From Paracoccus laeviglucosivorans (GTDB taxonomy: Bacteria; Pseudomonadota; Alphaproteobacteria; Rhodobacterales; Rhodobacteraceae), in the NCBI RefSeq assembly GCF_900182695.1, contig NZ_FXTK01000009.1, positions 1 to 64,000 on the forward strand: 64,000 nt of DNA, given 5' to 3'. Both the position numbers and the translations under genes were made by a program. Under the pieces are notes generated by a model. The model was not told where the DNA came from. It was given only the letters and a program-made list of their open reading frames with translations, and did not search any database. Shown piece by piece: positions 35,192-43,775 of this stretch (positions are counted from its first letter, which is position 1; every line of letters begins with the position of its first letter).

Positions 35192-36100
35192 ATGGCGCAC
35201 AAGGTTTTCATCGATGGCGAAGCCGGCACGACCGGCCTGCAAATCCGTGACCGGCTGCTGAGCCGCAGCGATATCGAACTGATCCAGATCGACCCGGCCC
35301 GCCGCAAGGATGCCGATGCCCGCCGCGAAGCGTTTGCCAGCGCCGATGTGGCAATCCTGTGCCTGCCCGACGGCCCCGCCAAGGAAGCCGTGGCGCTGGC
35401 CGCCGACCTGCCGGTGCGTTTCATCGACGCCTCGACCGCCCATCGCGTCGATCCGAACTGGGTCTTTGGCTTTGCCGAACTGACCGCCGATGCCCGCGCA
35501 GCCATCGCGGGCGCCAAGCTGGTGTCGAACCCCGGCTGCTATTCGACCGGCGCGATTTCGCTGCTGGCGCCCTTGGTCAAGGCGGGTCTGATCGACCCGG
35601 CCGAGGCTTTGTCGATCAATGCCGTGTCGGGCTATACTGGCGGCGGCAAGGAACTGATCGCCGAATACGATCAGGGCACCGCGCCTGCCGCCTTCGTCTA
35701 TGCGCTGGGTCAGAAACACAAGCACCTGCCGGAAATCGTGAAGTATTGCGCGCTGACCTCGCGCCCGGTCTTTGCGCCCTCGGTCGGCAATTTCGCCCAG
35801 GGCATGGCGGTGCAGATCCCGCTGCACCTGAACGGCCAGCGCAATCTGGACAACCTGCGCGCCGCACTTGAGGCGCATTATGCCGGGCAGGCTTTCGTCA
35901 GCGTCGTCGATGCCGAAGCCCGCGTGGTGCCGACCAAGCTGAACGACACCAACAAGCTGGAGATCTCTGTCCATGGCGATGCCGAGAATGGCTGTGCGGT
36001 GCTGGTCGCCGTGCTGGACAACCTTGGCAAAGGCGCCTCGGGGGCTGCGGTGCAGAACCTGAACATCATGCTTGGTGCCGATGAAGGTGCGGGGCTTTAA
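35192..36100 (+). CDS. argC: N-acetyl-gamma-glutamyl-phosphate reductase (type 2)
   Basis: This 302-aa NADPH-dependent enzyme of arginine synthesis reduces N-acetylglutamyl phosphate to the semialdehyde. It has the short type-2 form (VFIDGEAGTTGLQI at the start), the catalytic Cys C116 in SNPGCYSTG, and KHKHLPEI further on. The AGGAGG ribosome-binding site is clear. It is a stand-alone gene with other arg genes elsewhere. Confidence 0.95.
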   Translation: MAHKVFIDGEAGTTGLQIRDRLLSRSDIELIQIDPARRKDADARREAFASADVAILCLPDGPAKEAVALAADLPVRFIDASTAHRVDPNWVFGFAELTADARAAIAGAKLVSNPGCYSTGAISLLAPLVKAGLIDPAEALSINAVSGYTGGGKELIAEYDQGTAPAAFVYALGQKHKHLPEIVKYCALTSRPVFAPSVGNFAQGMAVQIPLHLNGQRNLDNLRAALEAHYAGQAFVSVVDAEARVVPTKLNDTNKLEISVHGDAENGCAVLVAVLDNLGKGASGAAVQNLNIMLGADEGAGL

Positions 36101-36671
36101 GCCCTATCGACAGGTATGAAATGCGCGCGCTGCATGATGGCGCGCGCCGATGCGCCGTCACGGTCCTGCATTGTCGGACTGAACGGTAAAGTCAGGCGAC
36201 ACGACCCGGCTGGGGGCGTTCCAGCGGCGTGCTACGAAAAATGCGTTTCCTTATGACGCAGTTGCGTCATGCACACGACCGGGGGCGCGTATATCCTGAA
36301 ACTCAACAGACGAATTCCGGGTCTGGAGAAACGCAGTTTTGTCACCAGTGGCCATGTTTTGGGCCGATACCGAAGGGACGACCTGCCCCACGGAACGGGG
36401 CGCACCTTACGACCCGACGCGGTTTTTGCGCAGGTCATTTCCGCCTATCGCGCCCGATGCGGCGTCGTCGCGGAAAAACTCTGGTCATGGATGAATGCTG
36501 CCGCAGCCGGATTTTCGGCGGGCCATGCAGTCGCGACCGGCACGTTTTCAAAGCAATTTTCGATCACGCGACGATATGGGATGCGCAATGCCCGGCAGCG
36601 CCGCATCTTGCAAGGTCGTTTCAAGGAGAGGTTTCCGTTCGTGGCGGAAATCTCTCCTTTTTCTTATCGGG
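36101..36671. other. Long intergenic region ending in a strong terminator
   Basis: These 571 bp contain no gene I can support. Several overlapping open frames exist on the plus strand (for example 36269-36685), but none has a convincing start, and they run through the hairpin at 36623. The presence of a strong plus-strand terminator some 520 bp after argC suggests either a long argC 3' UTR or an unannotated small RNA or small gene in this interval. Confidence 0.45.
36623..36665 (+). terminator. Strong rho-independent terminator
   Basis: AAGGAGAGGTTTCCG (from 36623) pairs with CGGAAATCTCTCCTT over 15 bp with one G-U pair, followed by a T-rich run. It is oriented for plus-strand transcription. 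No plus-strand gene is known immediately upstream except argC, about 520 bp away. On the minus strand it also borders the end of the Trm112-like gene. Confidence 0.75.
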
Positions 36672-36881
36672 TCAGTCGGCCTTGATCTGGCGTGCGCCGT
36701 CGATCAGCATGATCGGAATGCCGTCATGGATCGGAAAGGCCAGCCCCGCCGCATCCGAGATAAGCTCCTGCGCCTGCGCATCGTAACGCAGCGTGGTGTG
36801 GGTCACGGGGCAGACCAGCGCCTCCAGCATGTGGCGGTCATAGCCGCGCTCGGACGCGCGTGCGGGGGTGGTGTCGGTCAT
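36672..36881 (-). CDS. Trm112/YcaR-like small protein
   Basis: This 69-aa protein of the Trm112/UPF0434 type has core [17 protein letters not shown] and a C-terminal [16 protein letters not shown]. Only one cysteine of the usual zinc ribbon remains, as in many bacterial members. Such proteins act as small activators or partners of methyltransferases in other organisms; the bacterial role is unclear. It overlaps the LON-domain gene by ATGA in a three-gene operon. Confidence 0.88.
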   Translation of the reverse strand: MTDTTPARASERGYDRHMLEALVCPVTHTTLRYDAQAQELISDAAGLAFPIHDGIPIMLIDGARQIKAD

Positions 36882-37516
36882 TGGATCGTTTCCTCGTCAT
36901 CGCCGCCCCGCAGGGCGTATTCCAGCAGTCCGTCCAGCAATTCGCGACGATCCGCAAGGGTCGGGCTTTCCAGCAATGCCTGCTTCTCCTCGGGGGAAAA
37001 CGGCAGCAGCATGGACAGCGAATTCACCAAAAGCTCTTCCTCGGATGCCTCGGCGGCCTCCCAGTCGGTGGTCAGCCCGCGCTGTTCGGCATAGCGCGAC
37101 AGGCGGCGCAGCAAAGCGGCGCGGTCAAAGCCCGCCACGGTTTCAGGGCGCGGGTTCAGGTCGGTCTCAAAACCCCGCCAATCGGCACGCCCGCGCAGAT
37201 AGGGGCTAAAGCCCTGCTCGGTCGTCTTCAGCCGGAACCGCGACCGCGCTTTCAGCGAGATCATCAGCCGGTTGTCGTCCAATTCGGTAAAGGCCACGAT
37301 CCGGCCCGCGCAGCCGATCAGCGACAGATCGTCACCGCCCGGCACGGTGGGCTGGATCATCCCGATCAAACGGTCGGGGGTTTTCAGCGAATCCTCGATC
37401 ATCTGCAGATAACGCGGTTCGAATATTTGCAGCGGCAGGCGCGTGCGGGGCAGCAGCACCGCCCCGGTCAGCGGAAACAGCGGGATCGTCTCCGGCAGGT
37501 CGGGGCTGCGTGCCAT
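36878..37516 (-). CDS. LON N-terminal substrate-binding domain protein
   Basis: This 212-aa protein is formed only by the LON substrate-binding (PUA-like) domain: [20 protein letters not shown], then [14 protein letters not shown] and [17 protein letters not shown]. The ATPase and protease domains of Lon are absent. It may act as a substrate adaptor or chaperone. It starts in a TAATG overlap after the thioredoxin-like gene and is co-transcribed with it. Confidence 0.9.
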   Translation of the reverse strand: MARSPDLPETIPLFPLTGAVLLPRTRLPLQIFEPRYLQMIEDSLKTPDRLIGMIQPTVPGGDDLSLIGCAGRIVAFTELDDNRLMISLKARSRFRLKTTEQGFSPYLRGRADWRGFETDLNPRPETVAGFDRAALLRRLSRYAEQRGLTTDWEAAEASEEELLVNSLSMLLPFSPEEKQALLESPTLADRRELLDGLLEYALRGGDDEETIQ

Positions 37517-38430
37517 TACAGAAAGATCAGCGAGGAAAGCCGACGACGCCCTTTTTGCGCGATCGGATCGGTCGGTTTCAGCGAATCGAAGATGGTGATC
37601 AGCTGCGCCTTGGCCGCCCCGTCTTTCCATTCCCGGTCGCGGCGGAAGGATTCCAGAAGCTGGTCGATCGCTTCCTCGATCTGTCCGTCGGCATGAAGCG
37701 CGGTGGCGTAATCGAAACGCGCCTGCTGATCGGCGGGATCTGCCTCGACCTTGCTGCGCAGATCGTCCAGCGGGCCGGCGGATGCGGCCTGACGGGCAAG
37801 CTGCAACTGCGCACGGGCGTTTTCCACCGGCACCGCTGTCGCGACGGCGGCGGGAACGCGGGCCAGTTCGGCCTCGGCCCGGTCCAGATCGCCTGCGGCC
37901 AGCAGGGCGCGGATCAGCCCGCCCCATGCGGTGGCGTTTTCCGGTTCCTCGTCCAGAATGGCGGCAAAGGTTTCGGCGGCGTCCTCAGCCGCGCCTTCGG
38001 TCAGCATGGCTTCGGCGGCGTCCAGCGCGTCGGCAAGGCCATTATCTTCGGGCGACATGGCCACCAGCTTTTCGACGAATTGCTTGATCTGGCTTTGCGG
38101 GATCGCACCCTGAAAGCCATCGACCGGCTGGCCCTGGAAAAACGCATAGACCGTCGGGATCGACTGGACGCGCATCTGGCCCGCGATCATCTGGTTTTCG
38201 TCCACGTTGACCTTGACCATGCGGACGCGGCCCTTGGCCTTTTTCACTTCTTCCTCAAGTTGGGGACCAAGCGTCTTGCAGGGGCCGCACCACGGCGCCC
38301 AGAAATCGACGATCACCGGCACCGACATCGAAGCATCGACCACATCCGCCATGAAGGTCGCTTCGGTCACGTCCTTGATCAGATCGGCGTTGTCGGTGGC
38401 GGGGGCTGCGGCGGAGCCAAGCTCAAGCAT
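37516..38430 (-). CDS. cnoX: Co-chaperone thioredoxin CnoX (YbbN)
   Basis: This 304-aa protein has a thioredoxin domain with active-site WCGPC (C48, C51) followed by TPR-like repeats (residues about 130-300). This is the CnoX/YbbN architecture: it protects proteins from over-oxidation and hands them to GroEL. Here both redox cysteines are present, so it can act as a true thioredoxin. The start MLELGSAAA has GAGGATT upstream. It is first in an operon with the LON-domain and Trm112-like genes. Confidence 0.9.
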   Translation of the reverse strand: MLELGSAAAPATDNADLIKDVTEATFMADVVDASMSVPVIVDFWAPWCGPCKTLGPQLEEEVKKAKGRVRMVKVNVDENQMIAGQMRVQSIPTVYAFFQGQPVDGFQGAIPQSQIKQFVEKLVAMSPEDNGLADALDAAEAMLTEGAAEDAAETFAAILDEEPENATAWGGLIRALLAAGDLDRAEAELARVPAAVATAVPVENARAQLQLARQAASAGPLDDLRSKVEADPADQQARFDYATALHADGQIEEAIDQLLESFRRDREWKDGAAKAQLITIFDSLKPTDPIAQKGRRRLSSLIFL

Positions 38431-38511
38431 CGGAAATCCTCGTGCGGAGTGTTTGGTCCTTAGATGGAGCATGGGCCGGGGGCTTGCAAGGTCGCGCGCC
38501 GCCCCAAGCCG

Positions 38512-39258
38512 TCAACCGGGCAAGGTCAAGACGATTGCACCGCGATCCGTGGCGACGACGGTGTGTTCATATTGCACGGCAGGGGCGCTGGGTTCGCTGT
38601 AAAGCGTCCAGCCATCATCGCCCGCCTCGGCCCAGATGCCGCCGGTGGACAGAAAGGGTTCGACGGTCAGGACAAGCCCCTTGTCGATGCGGCGCCGGTC
38701 GCGGGTGGGCCATGTCGCGATTTCTTCGGGATATTCGTGCAGCGAACGCCCGATGCCGTGGCTGGCAAGGTTGCGGATCAACGTGTAGCCGCGTGCATCG
38801 GCGAATTTGCCGATGGCATTGCCGATGCCCGACAGCGGCTTGCCAGCGCCGACCTGCGCAATGCCGATCTGCATGGCCCGCTTGCCATCGCGGCACAGCC
38901 GGTCCAGCGAAGGCTTGACCGCGCCAAACCGGAACGTCGCGCCGGTATCTGCGAAATAGCCGTCCTTCGAGGCGGAGACATCGATATTGACCAGATCGCC
39001 GTGGCGAATGGCGCGCGTGCCCGGAATGCCATGCGCGATTTCTTCGTTCACGCTGATGCAGGTCGTGCCGGGGAAATCATAGACCGATTGCGGGGCCGAT
39101 ACCGCGCCTTCGCGTTCCAGACAGGCGCGGCCCAACTGGTCCAGTTCCTGCGTGGTCATGCCGGGCTCCATTGCCTTCGACATGGTTTGCATGGTGTTTG
39201 CGACGATCCGGCCGATTTCCTTCAGCCCGTCCAGTTCGTCTTGCTTGGTGATCGTCAT
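38512..39258 (-). CDS. map: Methionine aminopeptidase, type I
   Basis: This 248-aa enzyme removes the N-terminal methionine from nascent proteins. The metal ligands of the family are in place: NIDVSASKDGYFADTG (two Asp), SHGIGRSLHE (His), TVEPFLS (Glu) and QYEHTVV (Glu). The length is that of type Ia enzymes without N-terminal extension. Confidence 0.96.
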   Translation of the reverse strand: MTITKQDELDGLKEIGRIVANTMQTMSKAMEPGMTTQELDQLGRACLEREGAVSAPQSVYDFPGTTCISVNEEIAHGIPGTRAIRHGDLVNIDVSASKDGYFADTGATFRFGAVKPSLDRLCRDGKRAMQIGIAQVGAGKPLSGIGNAIGKFADARGYTLIRNLASHGIGRSLHEYPEEIATWPTRDRRRIDKGLVLTVEPFLSTGGIWAEAGDDGWTLYSEPSAPAVQYEHTVVATDRGAIVLTLPG

Positions 39259-39335
39259 CTATGCTGTCTTTCTGGGCGCATTCGGCACAATCTAGCAATC
39301 ACGCGCCGAAATGTCTGCCCCGCCCCGCAGATGCC

Positions 39336-40121
39336 CTAAAGATCGAAGCTTGCCAGCACCGGAACGTGATCGCTGGGCTGTTCCCAGCCGCGCACGGGGC
39401 GCAGGATGCGGCTGGCATGGCCCGCATTGGAAATATCGGGCGTGGCCCAGATATGATCCAGTCGGCGGCCCTTGTCCGCGGCGTCCCAATCCTTGGCGCG
39501 ATAGCTCCACCAGGAATACAGCAGACCCTGCGGGATGTCCTGGCGGGTGATGTCCACCCATTTGCCCGCATCCTGCGCGGCGCCCAGATGCTCGACCTCG
39601 ATCGGGGTGTGGCTGACGATCTTCAGCAGTTGCTTGTGCGACCACACATCGTCTTCGCGCGGCGCGATGTTCAGGTCGCCCACCATGATGGATTTCGTCG
39701 GATTGTCGGCGTGAAAGGCGTCGCGCATCTCGGTCAGGAAATCCAGTTTCTGGCCGAACTTGATATTCTGTTCGCGGTCAGGAATGTCGCCACCCGCCGG
39801 GACGTAGAAATTGTGGATGGTGACGCCATTTTCCAGACGCGCCGCCACGTGACGGGCATGGCCAAGACTGGCGTAATCGCGGTCGCCCGCATCCTCCAGC
39901 GGCAGCTTGGACAGGATCGCGACGCCGTTATAGCCCTTTTGTCCGCGCGCGACGATGTGATTGTAGCCAAGCGCGCGAAAGGTCTCCAGCGGCACCTTGT
40001 CCACGGGGCTTTTGATTTCCTGCAGGCACAGGATGTCGGGCGCCTCCTCGGTCAGCAGTCGCGCCACCAGCATCTCGCGCAGGCGAACGGAATTGATGTT
40101 CCAGGTGGCGATGGTGAACAT
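39336..40121 (-). CDS. xthA: Exodeoxyribonuclease III
   Basis: This 261-aa AP endonuclease and 3'-5' exonuclease of base-excision repair contains ATWNINSVRLR (metal-binding Asn), LCLQEIKSP (Glu), VPAGGD, MVGDLNIAP (Asp, Asn) and the end GRRLDHIWATPD plus PSDHVPV (Asp-His). All catalytic blocks are intact. Confidence 0.96.
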   Translation of the reverse strand: MFTIATWNINSVRLREMLVARLLTEEAPDILCLQEIKSPVDKVPLETFRALGYNHIVARGQKGYNGVAILSKLPLEDAGDRDYASLGHARHVAARLENGVTIHNFYVPAGGDIPDREQNIKFGQKLDFLTEMRDAFHADNPTKSIMVGDLNIAPREDDVWSHKQLLKIVSHTPIEVEHLGAAQDAGKWVDITRQDIPQGLLYSWWSYRAKDWDAADKGRRLDHIWATPDISNAGHASRILRPVRGWEQPSDHVPVLASFDL

Positions 40122-40212
40122 GGGTGCGCTCCTTTGATTTGGGGCGCGACCCTAGGGGGCGGCGGCGGGCTTGTCCATCGGCGCGGTGCCAAGCTGAAAA
40201 AAAGGGGGACGC

Positions 40213-40257
40213 ATAAACAAACCCGGCCGCCTGCGCTGCGCAGGAACCGGGCCGGGT
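40213..40257 (-). terminator. Second of two tandem terminators after the OmpR-type regulator
   Basis: A G+C-rich hairpin (CCCGGCC against GGCCGGG, with an inner CCTGCGC/GCGCAGG stem) is followed on the minus strand by TTTGTTT. It lies between the regulator and xthA. Confidence 0.55.
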
Positions 40258-40293
40258 GTGTGTGGCCGCATCCGCCGACCACTGGGCTTCGGG

Positions 40294-40322
40294 GACAAAA
40301 CCCGCAGGCCGTGCTGCGGGTT
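40294..40322 (-). terminator. Rho-independent terminator of the OmpR-type regulator gene
   Basis: AACCCGCAG (40299-40307) and CTGCGGGTT (40314-40322) form a 9-bp stem with a 6-nt loop and run into TTTTGT on the minus strand. It lies 18 bp after the stop codon of the regulator. Confidence 0.7.
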
Positions 40323-40339
40323 CCGCCATCAAACATTTG

Positions 40340-41026
40340 TCATGCGACCAGACGATAGCCGCCCGATTCCGTGACCAGCAGCCGTGCGTTCGAGGGGTCG
40401 GGTTCGATCTTCTGGCGCAGGCGATAGATGTGGGTTTCCAGCGTATGCGTGGTGACGCCCGCATTGTAGCCCCAGACCTCGTGCAGCAGCACGTCGCGCG
40501 GCACGACACCGTCCTGCGCGCGATACAGGAATTTCAGGATGTTGGTTTCCTTTTCCGTCAGGCGAATCTTGCGGTCCTTGACGTCGATCAGCATCTTCAT
40601 CGCCGGCTTGAACGTATACGGCCCAAGCTGGAAAATCGCGTCCTCGGACTGTTCATGCGTGCGAAGCTGGGCGCGCAGACGGGCCAGCAGCACCGGGAAC
40701 TTGAACGGTTTGGTGATGTAGTCGTTGGCACCGCTGTCCAGACCCAGAATGGTGTCGGCATCGGTGTCGTGACCCGTCAGCATGACGATGGGGCATTTCA
40801 CGCCCTGTTTGCGCAGCCGTTTGCACAGCTCGCGCCCATCGGTATCGGGCAGGCCCACGTCCAGCACCACCAGATCGAAAATGGCGCCCTTGGTCTTTTC
40901 AACAGCCTCGTGACCCGAGCCTGCCTCGAACACTTCGAAATCTTCGGTCGCGACCAGTTGTTCGGCCAGCGCCTCGCGCAGGTCGTCTTCGTCGTCAACC
41001 AGCAGGATCTTTTTCAGTCCGGCCAT
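40340..41026 (-). CDS. OmpR/PhoB-family response regulator (orphan)
   Basis: This 228-aa protein has a receiver domain (ILLVDDEDDLREAL, phosphoacceptor D56 in VVLDVGLPD, K in YITKPFKFP) and a winged-helix DNA-binding domain (LTEKETNILKFLYRA, then THTLETHIYRLRQKI). No histidine kinase is adjacent, so its partner is elsewhere. An AAAGGAGG site lies just before the chosen ATG, and the open frame further upstream has no support. It is divergent from ribA. Confidence 0.9.
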   Translation of the reverse strand: MAGLKKILLVDDEDDLREALAEQLVATEDFEVFEAGSGHEAVEKTKGAIFDLVVLDVGLPDTDGRELCKRLRKQGVKCPIVMLTGHDTDADTILGLDSGANDYITKPFKFPVLLARLRAQLRTHEQSEDAIFQLGPYTFKPAMKMLIDVKDRKIRLTEKETNILKFLYRAQDGVVPRDVLLHEVWGYNAGVTTHTLETHIYRLRQKIEPDPSNARLLVTESGGYRLVA

Positions 41027-41159
41027 TCTTGCCTCCTTTGGCGATATGTCGGAAACGTGAGGGGGCATGGGGCGGGCGTCCAGCGCATTGCAGCAATTCT
41101 CACATGGAGTTGTCGGAATTCGGCCCTATGTTTCAGTTTGTTTCAATTAAGCTGCTGCC

Positions 41160-42221
41160 ATGACCCTGATCCCGACCCTGACCGAAAGTGTTTCCCGCGC
41201 CCGCACCGACCTGCGCATGGGTCTGCCGGTGATGCTGGGCAGCTATGTCGCGGCAGCGGTCGAGACGCTTTCCCCCGACCGGCTGGCCCTGATGCGCGCA
41301 CTTGGCCCCGCCGTTCTGGCGATCACCGAACGCCGCGCGGGCACGCTGAAAGCGCGGGTCTATGACGGCGATCTGGCGCGGATCGAGGTGCCGGGCAGCG
41401 CCGACTGGGCGTGGCTGCGCGCCGTGGCCGACCCTGCGGGCGATCTGATGACACCGATGAAGGGGCCGTTCGTCAGCGAACGCGGCGGCGCGGTCATGGC
41501 CCATCGCGCGGCCATCGCGCTGGCGAAATCGGCGCAGCTTTTGCCCGCCGCGCTGCTGGTGCGCGTCGATGCCCCGCTTGAGGGGTTGACGCAGCTTGCC
41601 CCCGAAGCCGCGCTGACCCAATTGGCGACCGAGGCGCATCTGGCCCCCGTTGCCGCCGCCCGCCTGCCCTTGCTGGCGGCTGAAAATTCCAAGCTGCACA
41701 TCTTTCGTCCCGATGACGGGGCTGCGGAACATTACGCGGTCGAAATCGGTGCCCCTGCCCGCGACAAGCCGGTGCTGGCGCGGCTGCACTCGGCCTGTTT
41801 TACCGGCGATGTGCTGGGCAGCCTGAAATGCGATTGCGGCCCGCAACTGCACGCGGCCCTTGGCGCAATGGGTGCGGCGGGCGAAGGGGTGCTGCTATAC
41901 CTGAATCAGGAAGGCCGCGGCATCGGTCTGGCCAACAAGATGCGGGCCTACTCCCTGCAGAATCAGGGCTTCGATACGGTCGAGGCCAACCACCGGCTGG
42001 GGTTCGAGGATGACGAGCGTGACTTTCGCATCGGCGCGGGCATCCTGCGCGAGATGGGCTTTTCCGCCGCACGGCTGATGACGAACAACCCGCGCAAGGT
42101 GGATATGCTGGCAAGCCACGGCATTGCCGTGACCGAGCGTGTGCCGCTGATCACCCCGCGCAACCGCCACAATAGCGGCTATCTGGACGTCAAGGCCGCG
42201 AAATCGGGGCATCTGCTGTGA
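41160..42221 (+). CDS. ribA: GTP cyclohydrolase II with N-terminal extension
   Basis: This 353-aa protein makes the first committed intermediate of riboflavin from GTP. The C-terminal catalytic domain (about residues 165-350) has the zinc cysteines in HSACFTGDVLGSLKCDCG, then LYLNQEGRGIGLANKMRAY and MTNNPRKVDML. The N-terminal 160 residues resemble a worn RibB-like region without its acidic active-site loop, as seen in related alphaproteobacteria, so it is probably not bifunctional. It overlaps the following transpeptidase-like gene by ATGA. Confidence 0.92.
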   Translation: MTLIPTLTESVSRARTDLRMGLPVMLGSYVAAAVETLSPDRLALMRALGPAVLAITERRAGTLKARVYDGDLARIEVPGSADWAWLRAVADPAGDLMTPMKGPFVSERGGAVMAHRAAIALAKSAQLLPAALLVRVDAPLEGLTQLAPEAALTQLATEAHLAPVAAARLPLLAAENSKLHIFRPDDGAAEHYAVEIGAPARDKPVLARLHSACFTGDVLGSLKCDCGPQLHAALGAMGAAGEGVLLYLNQEGRGIGLANKMRAYSLQNQGFDTVEANHRLGFEDDERDFRIGAGILREMGFSAARLMTNNPRKVDMLASHGIAVTERVPLITPRNRHNSGYLDVKAAKSGHLL

Positions 42222-42751
42222 TCCTGCTGACGCCGATGGGCCTGCGGGTCGGGCGGCGCGTGATCCCTTGCAGCGTGGGACGCGGCGGGCTGACGCATGG
42301 CAAACGCGAAGGCGACGGCGCGACGCCCATCGGGGTGCATCGCATCGTGGGCGTGCTGTATCGGCCCGACCGGATCGCGCGGCCCAGCGACTGGGCGCAG
42401 CCCATCCTGCCCGGCGATCTGTGGTGCGATGCATCGGGCCATGCGGATTACAACCACGCCGTCCGCGCCCCCTTTGCCCCCAGTCACGAGGCGATGCGGC
42501 GGTCCGATCCGCTTTACGACATCGTGCTGGTCACGGATTGGAACTGGCCCGAGGGATTGGCGGGCAAAGGCTCAGCCATTTTTCTGCACCAGTGGCGGCG
42601 GCCGGGTTTCCCCACGGCGGGCTGCATCGCCATGGCGCGACGCGATCTGATATGGCTGGTTGGTGTCGTCAGGCCGGGGCAGGTGCTGATCGTGCCCGAT
42701 CTGCCGCGCTGGCCCGCACGCACGGCGTCCAAGCGGCACGGCAAGGATTAG
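42218..42751 (+). CDS. L,D-transpeptidase catalytic-domain (YkuD-like) protein
   Basis: This 177-aa protein has the catalytic pattern of the YkuD fold: an early TPIGVHRI block, GSAIFLHQW (H124), and the cysteine in FPTAGCIAM (C136). It has no signal peptide or peptidoglycan-binding domain, so its place of action is uncertain. Related proteins in this class are annotated as L,D-transpeptidases or as L,D-carboxypeptidase-like. It overlaps ribA at the 5' end and the convergent exported protein gene by 4 bp at the 3' end. Confidence 0.8.
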   Translation: MILLTPMGLRVGRRVIPCSVGRGGLTHGKREGDGATPIGVHRIVGVLYRPDRIARPSDWAQPILPGDLWCDASGHADYNHAVRAPFAPSHEAMRRSDPLYDIVLVTDWNWPEGLAGKGSAIFLHQWRRPGFPTAGCIAMARRDLIWLVGVVRPGQVLIVPDLPRWPARTASKRHGKD

Positions 42752-43221
42752 GGGCGGATAAAGTCCCAGTTCACGCGGACCGTATCCGGGGCGCAGTAAA
42801 GGCGCAGTGTCTCGGTCTCGCCCTTGTCGCTTTGGAAATCGTCGGCGTTGTCATAGACATGCAATTGCGCCGCGCGGACATAGCCGCCATCCACACCCGT
42901 CAGATGCACCGCATAAATGGTGTCGCCATGCGCCAGCCCGATGCCCGTGGTGTTCTCTGCCTGCTCGCGGATGCGGTAATACTTGGTCGAGAAGTAATAG
43001 CCCGGCGTTTCGAAATACAGTTCCGACAAGGCCATGCCGCTGGCGAAGTTATAGGAAAACGTCTCGGATATGCCGTCGCTATCGGGAACCGACGCGCAGA
43101 TTTCCACCCGCTGATCGTCGGTCATGATGTTGCACGAAAACACCGGCATCAGGGGCGGCACGCAATTCGCCGCAGCCGGACCTGCCAGCGTGATCGCAAG
43201 GGCGCATAGACGTGTCAGCAT
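42748..43221 (-). CDS. Exported protein, twin of its upstream neighbour
   Basis: This 157-aa protein has a signal peptide (MLTRLCALAITLAGPAAA) and then NCVPPLMPVFSCNIMTDDQR with VEICAS, a cysteine pattern shared with the next gene (43226-43699), and a late Cys (LYCAPD). Both are 157 aa and adjacent, so they arose by tandem duplication and have diverged strongly. The mature chain looks beta-rich. No family or function is recognised; they are periplasmic by inference. Confidence 0.65.
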   Translation of the reverse strand: MLTRLCALAITLAGPAAANCVPPLMPVFSCNIMTDDQRVEICASVPDSDGISETFSYNFASGMALSELYFETPGYYFSTKYYRIREQAENTTGIGLAHGDTIYAVHLTGVDGGYVRAAQLHVYDNADDFQSDKGETETLRLYCAPDTVRVNWDFIRP

Positions 43222-43225
43222 TGGA

Positions 43226-43699
43226 TCAACCCGGCCCGAAATTTCTGTCATCGACCTCGATCGTCGGCGGATAGCAGACGCGCCGCGCGACGGGCTTGTC
43301 GGTCTTGAAGTCGTTGAAGTCGTCGCCCGAGGCATAGACCTGCACCACGGCGGGGTTCGGGGAATGCAGGTCAGAGCCACCTTCGAAATTCATCAGGTCG
43401 CGGTCGATAAAGACGGCGTAATACATGTCGCCGCGCCGGGCCGCGCTGGCATAGGCGTTACCGTGGATGCCTTGCACGTGGCTTTTCACGCCGCCCGCGC
43501 CGGGGCCGGTGAATTGCAGTTCGATCGCGCCATCGGCGCTGTAGGTATATCGGATCTGGCCATCGCCCTGGCAAAGTTCGACCTGCGCATTGCGTTCGAC
43601 GATGCCGCAGGTGAACAGAACCTGCATCCCCTCGGGGCAATCGGCCCATGCGGGCGCGGCAAGACTTGCGAATGCAAGGGCGGCGGCGATGATTTTCAC
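43226..43699 (-). CDS. Exported protein, twin of its downstream neighbour
   Basis: This 157-aa protein has a signal peptide (MKIIAAALAFASLAAPAWA) followed by DCPEGMQVLFTCGIVERNAQ with VELCQG. It parallels the downstream gene's C-P-x-M-x-V-F-x-C-x-I-x-x-VE-x-C layout. It also shares YAVxL/F-type and VQVYASGDDFNDFKTDK (against LHVYDNADDFQSDKG) blocks with its twin. It lies 4 bp upstream of the twin, so the two are co-transcribed. Function unknown. Confidence 0.65.
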   Translation of the reverse strand: MKIIAAALAFASLAAPAWADCPEGMQVLFTCGIVERNAQVELCQGDGQIRYTYSADGAIELQFTGPGAGGVKSHVQGIHGNAYASAARRGDMYYAVFIDRDLMNFEGGSDLHSPNPAVVQVYASGDDFNDFKTDKPVARRVCYPPTIEVDDRNFGPG

Positions 43700-43775
43700 G
43701 GCAGGCTCGTGTTGGATAACAGGCGCTTATGCCTGAGTAACCGCCACGCCCGCCGCTGCAAAGCCATTTCTGCCG

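Noticed and set aside
36269-36685. 138-codon plus-strand frame after argC
   Set aside because: No ribosome-binding site, and its end passes through the strong terminator hairpin; treated as unsupported although a small gene in the gap is not ruled out.
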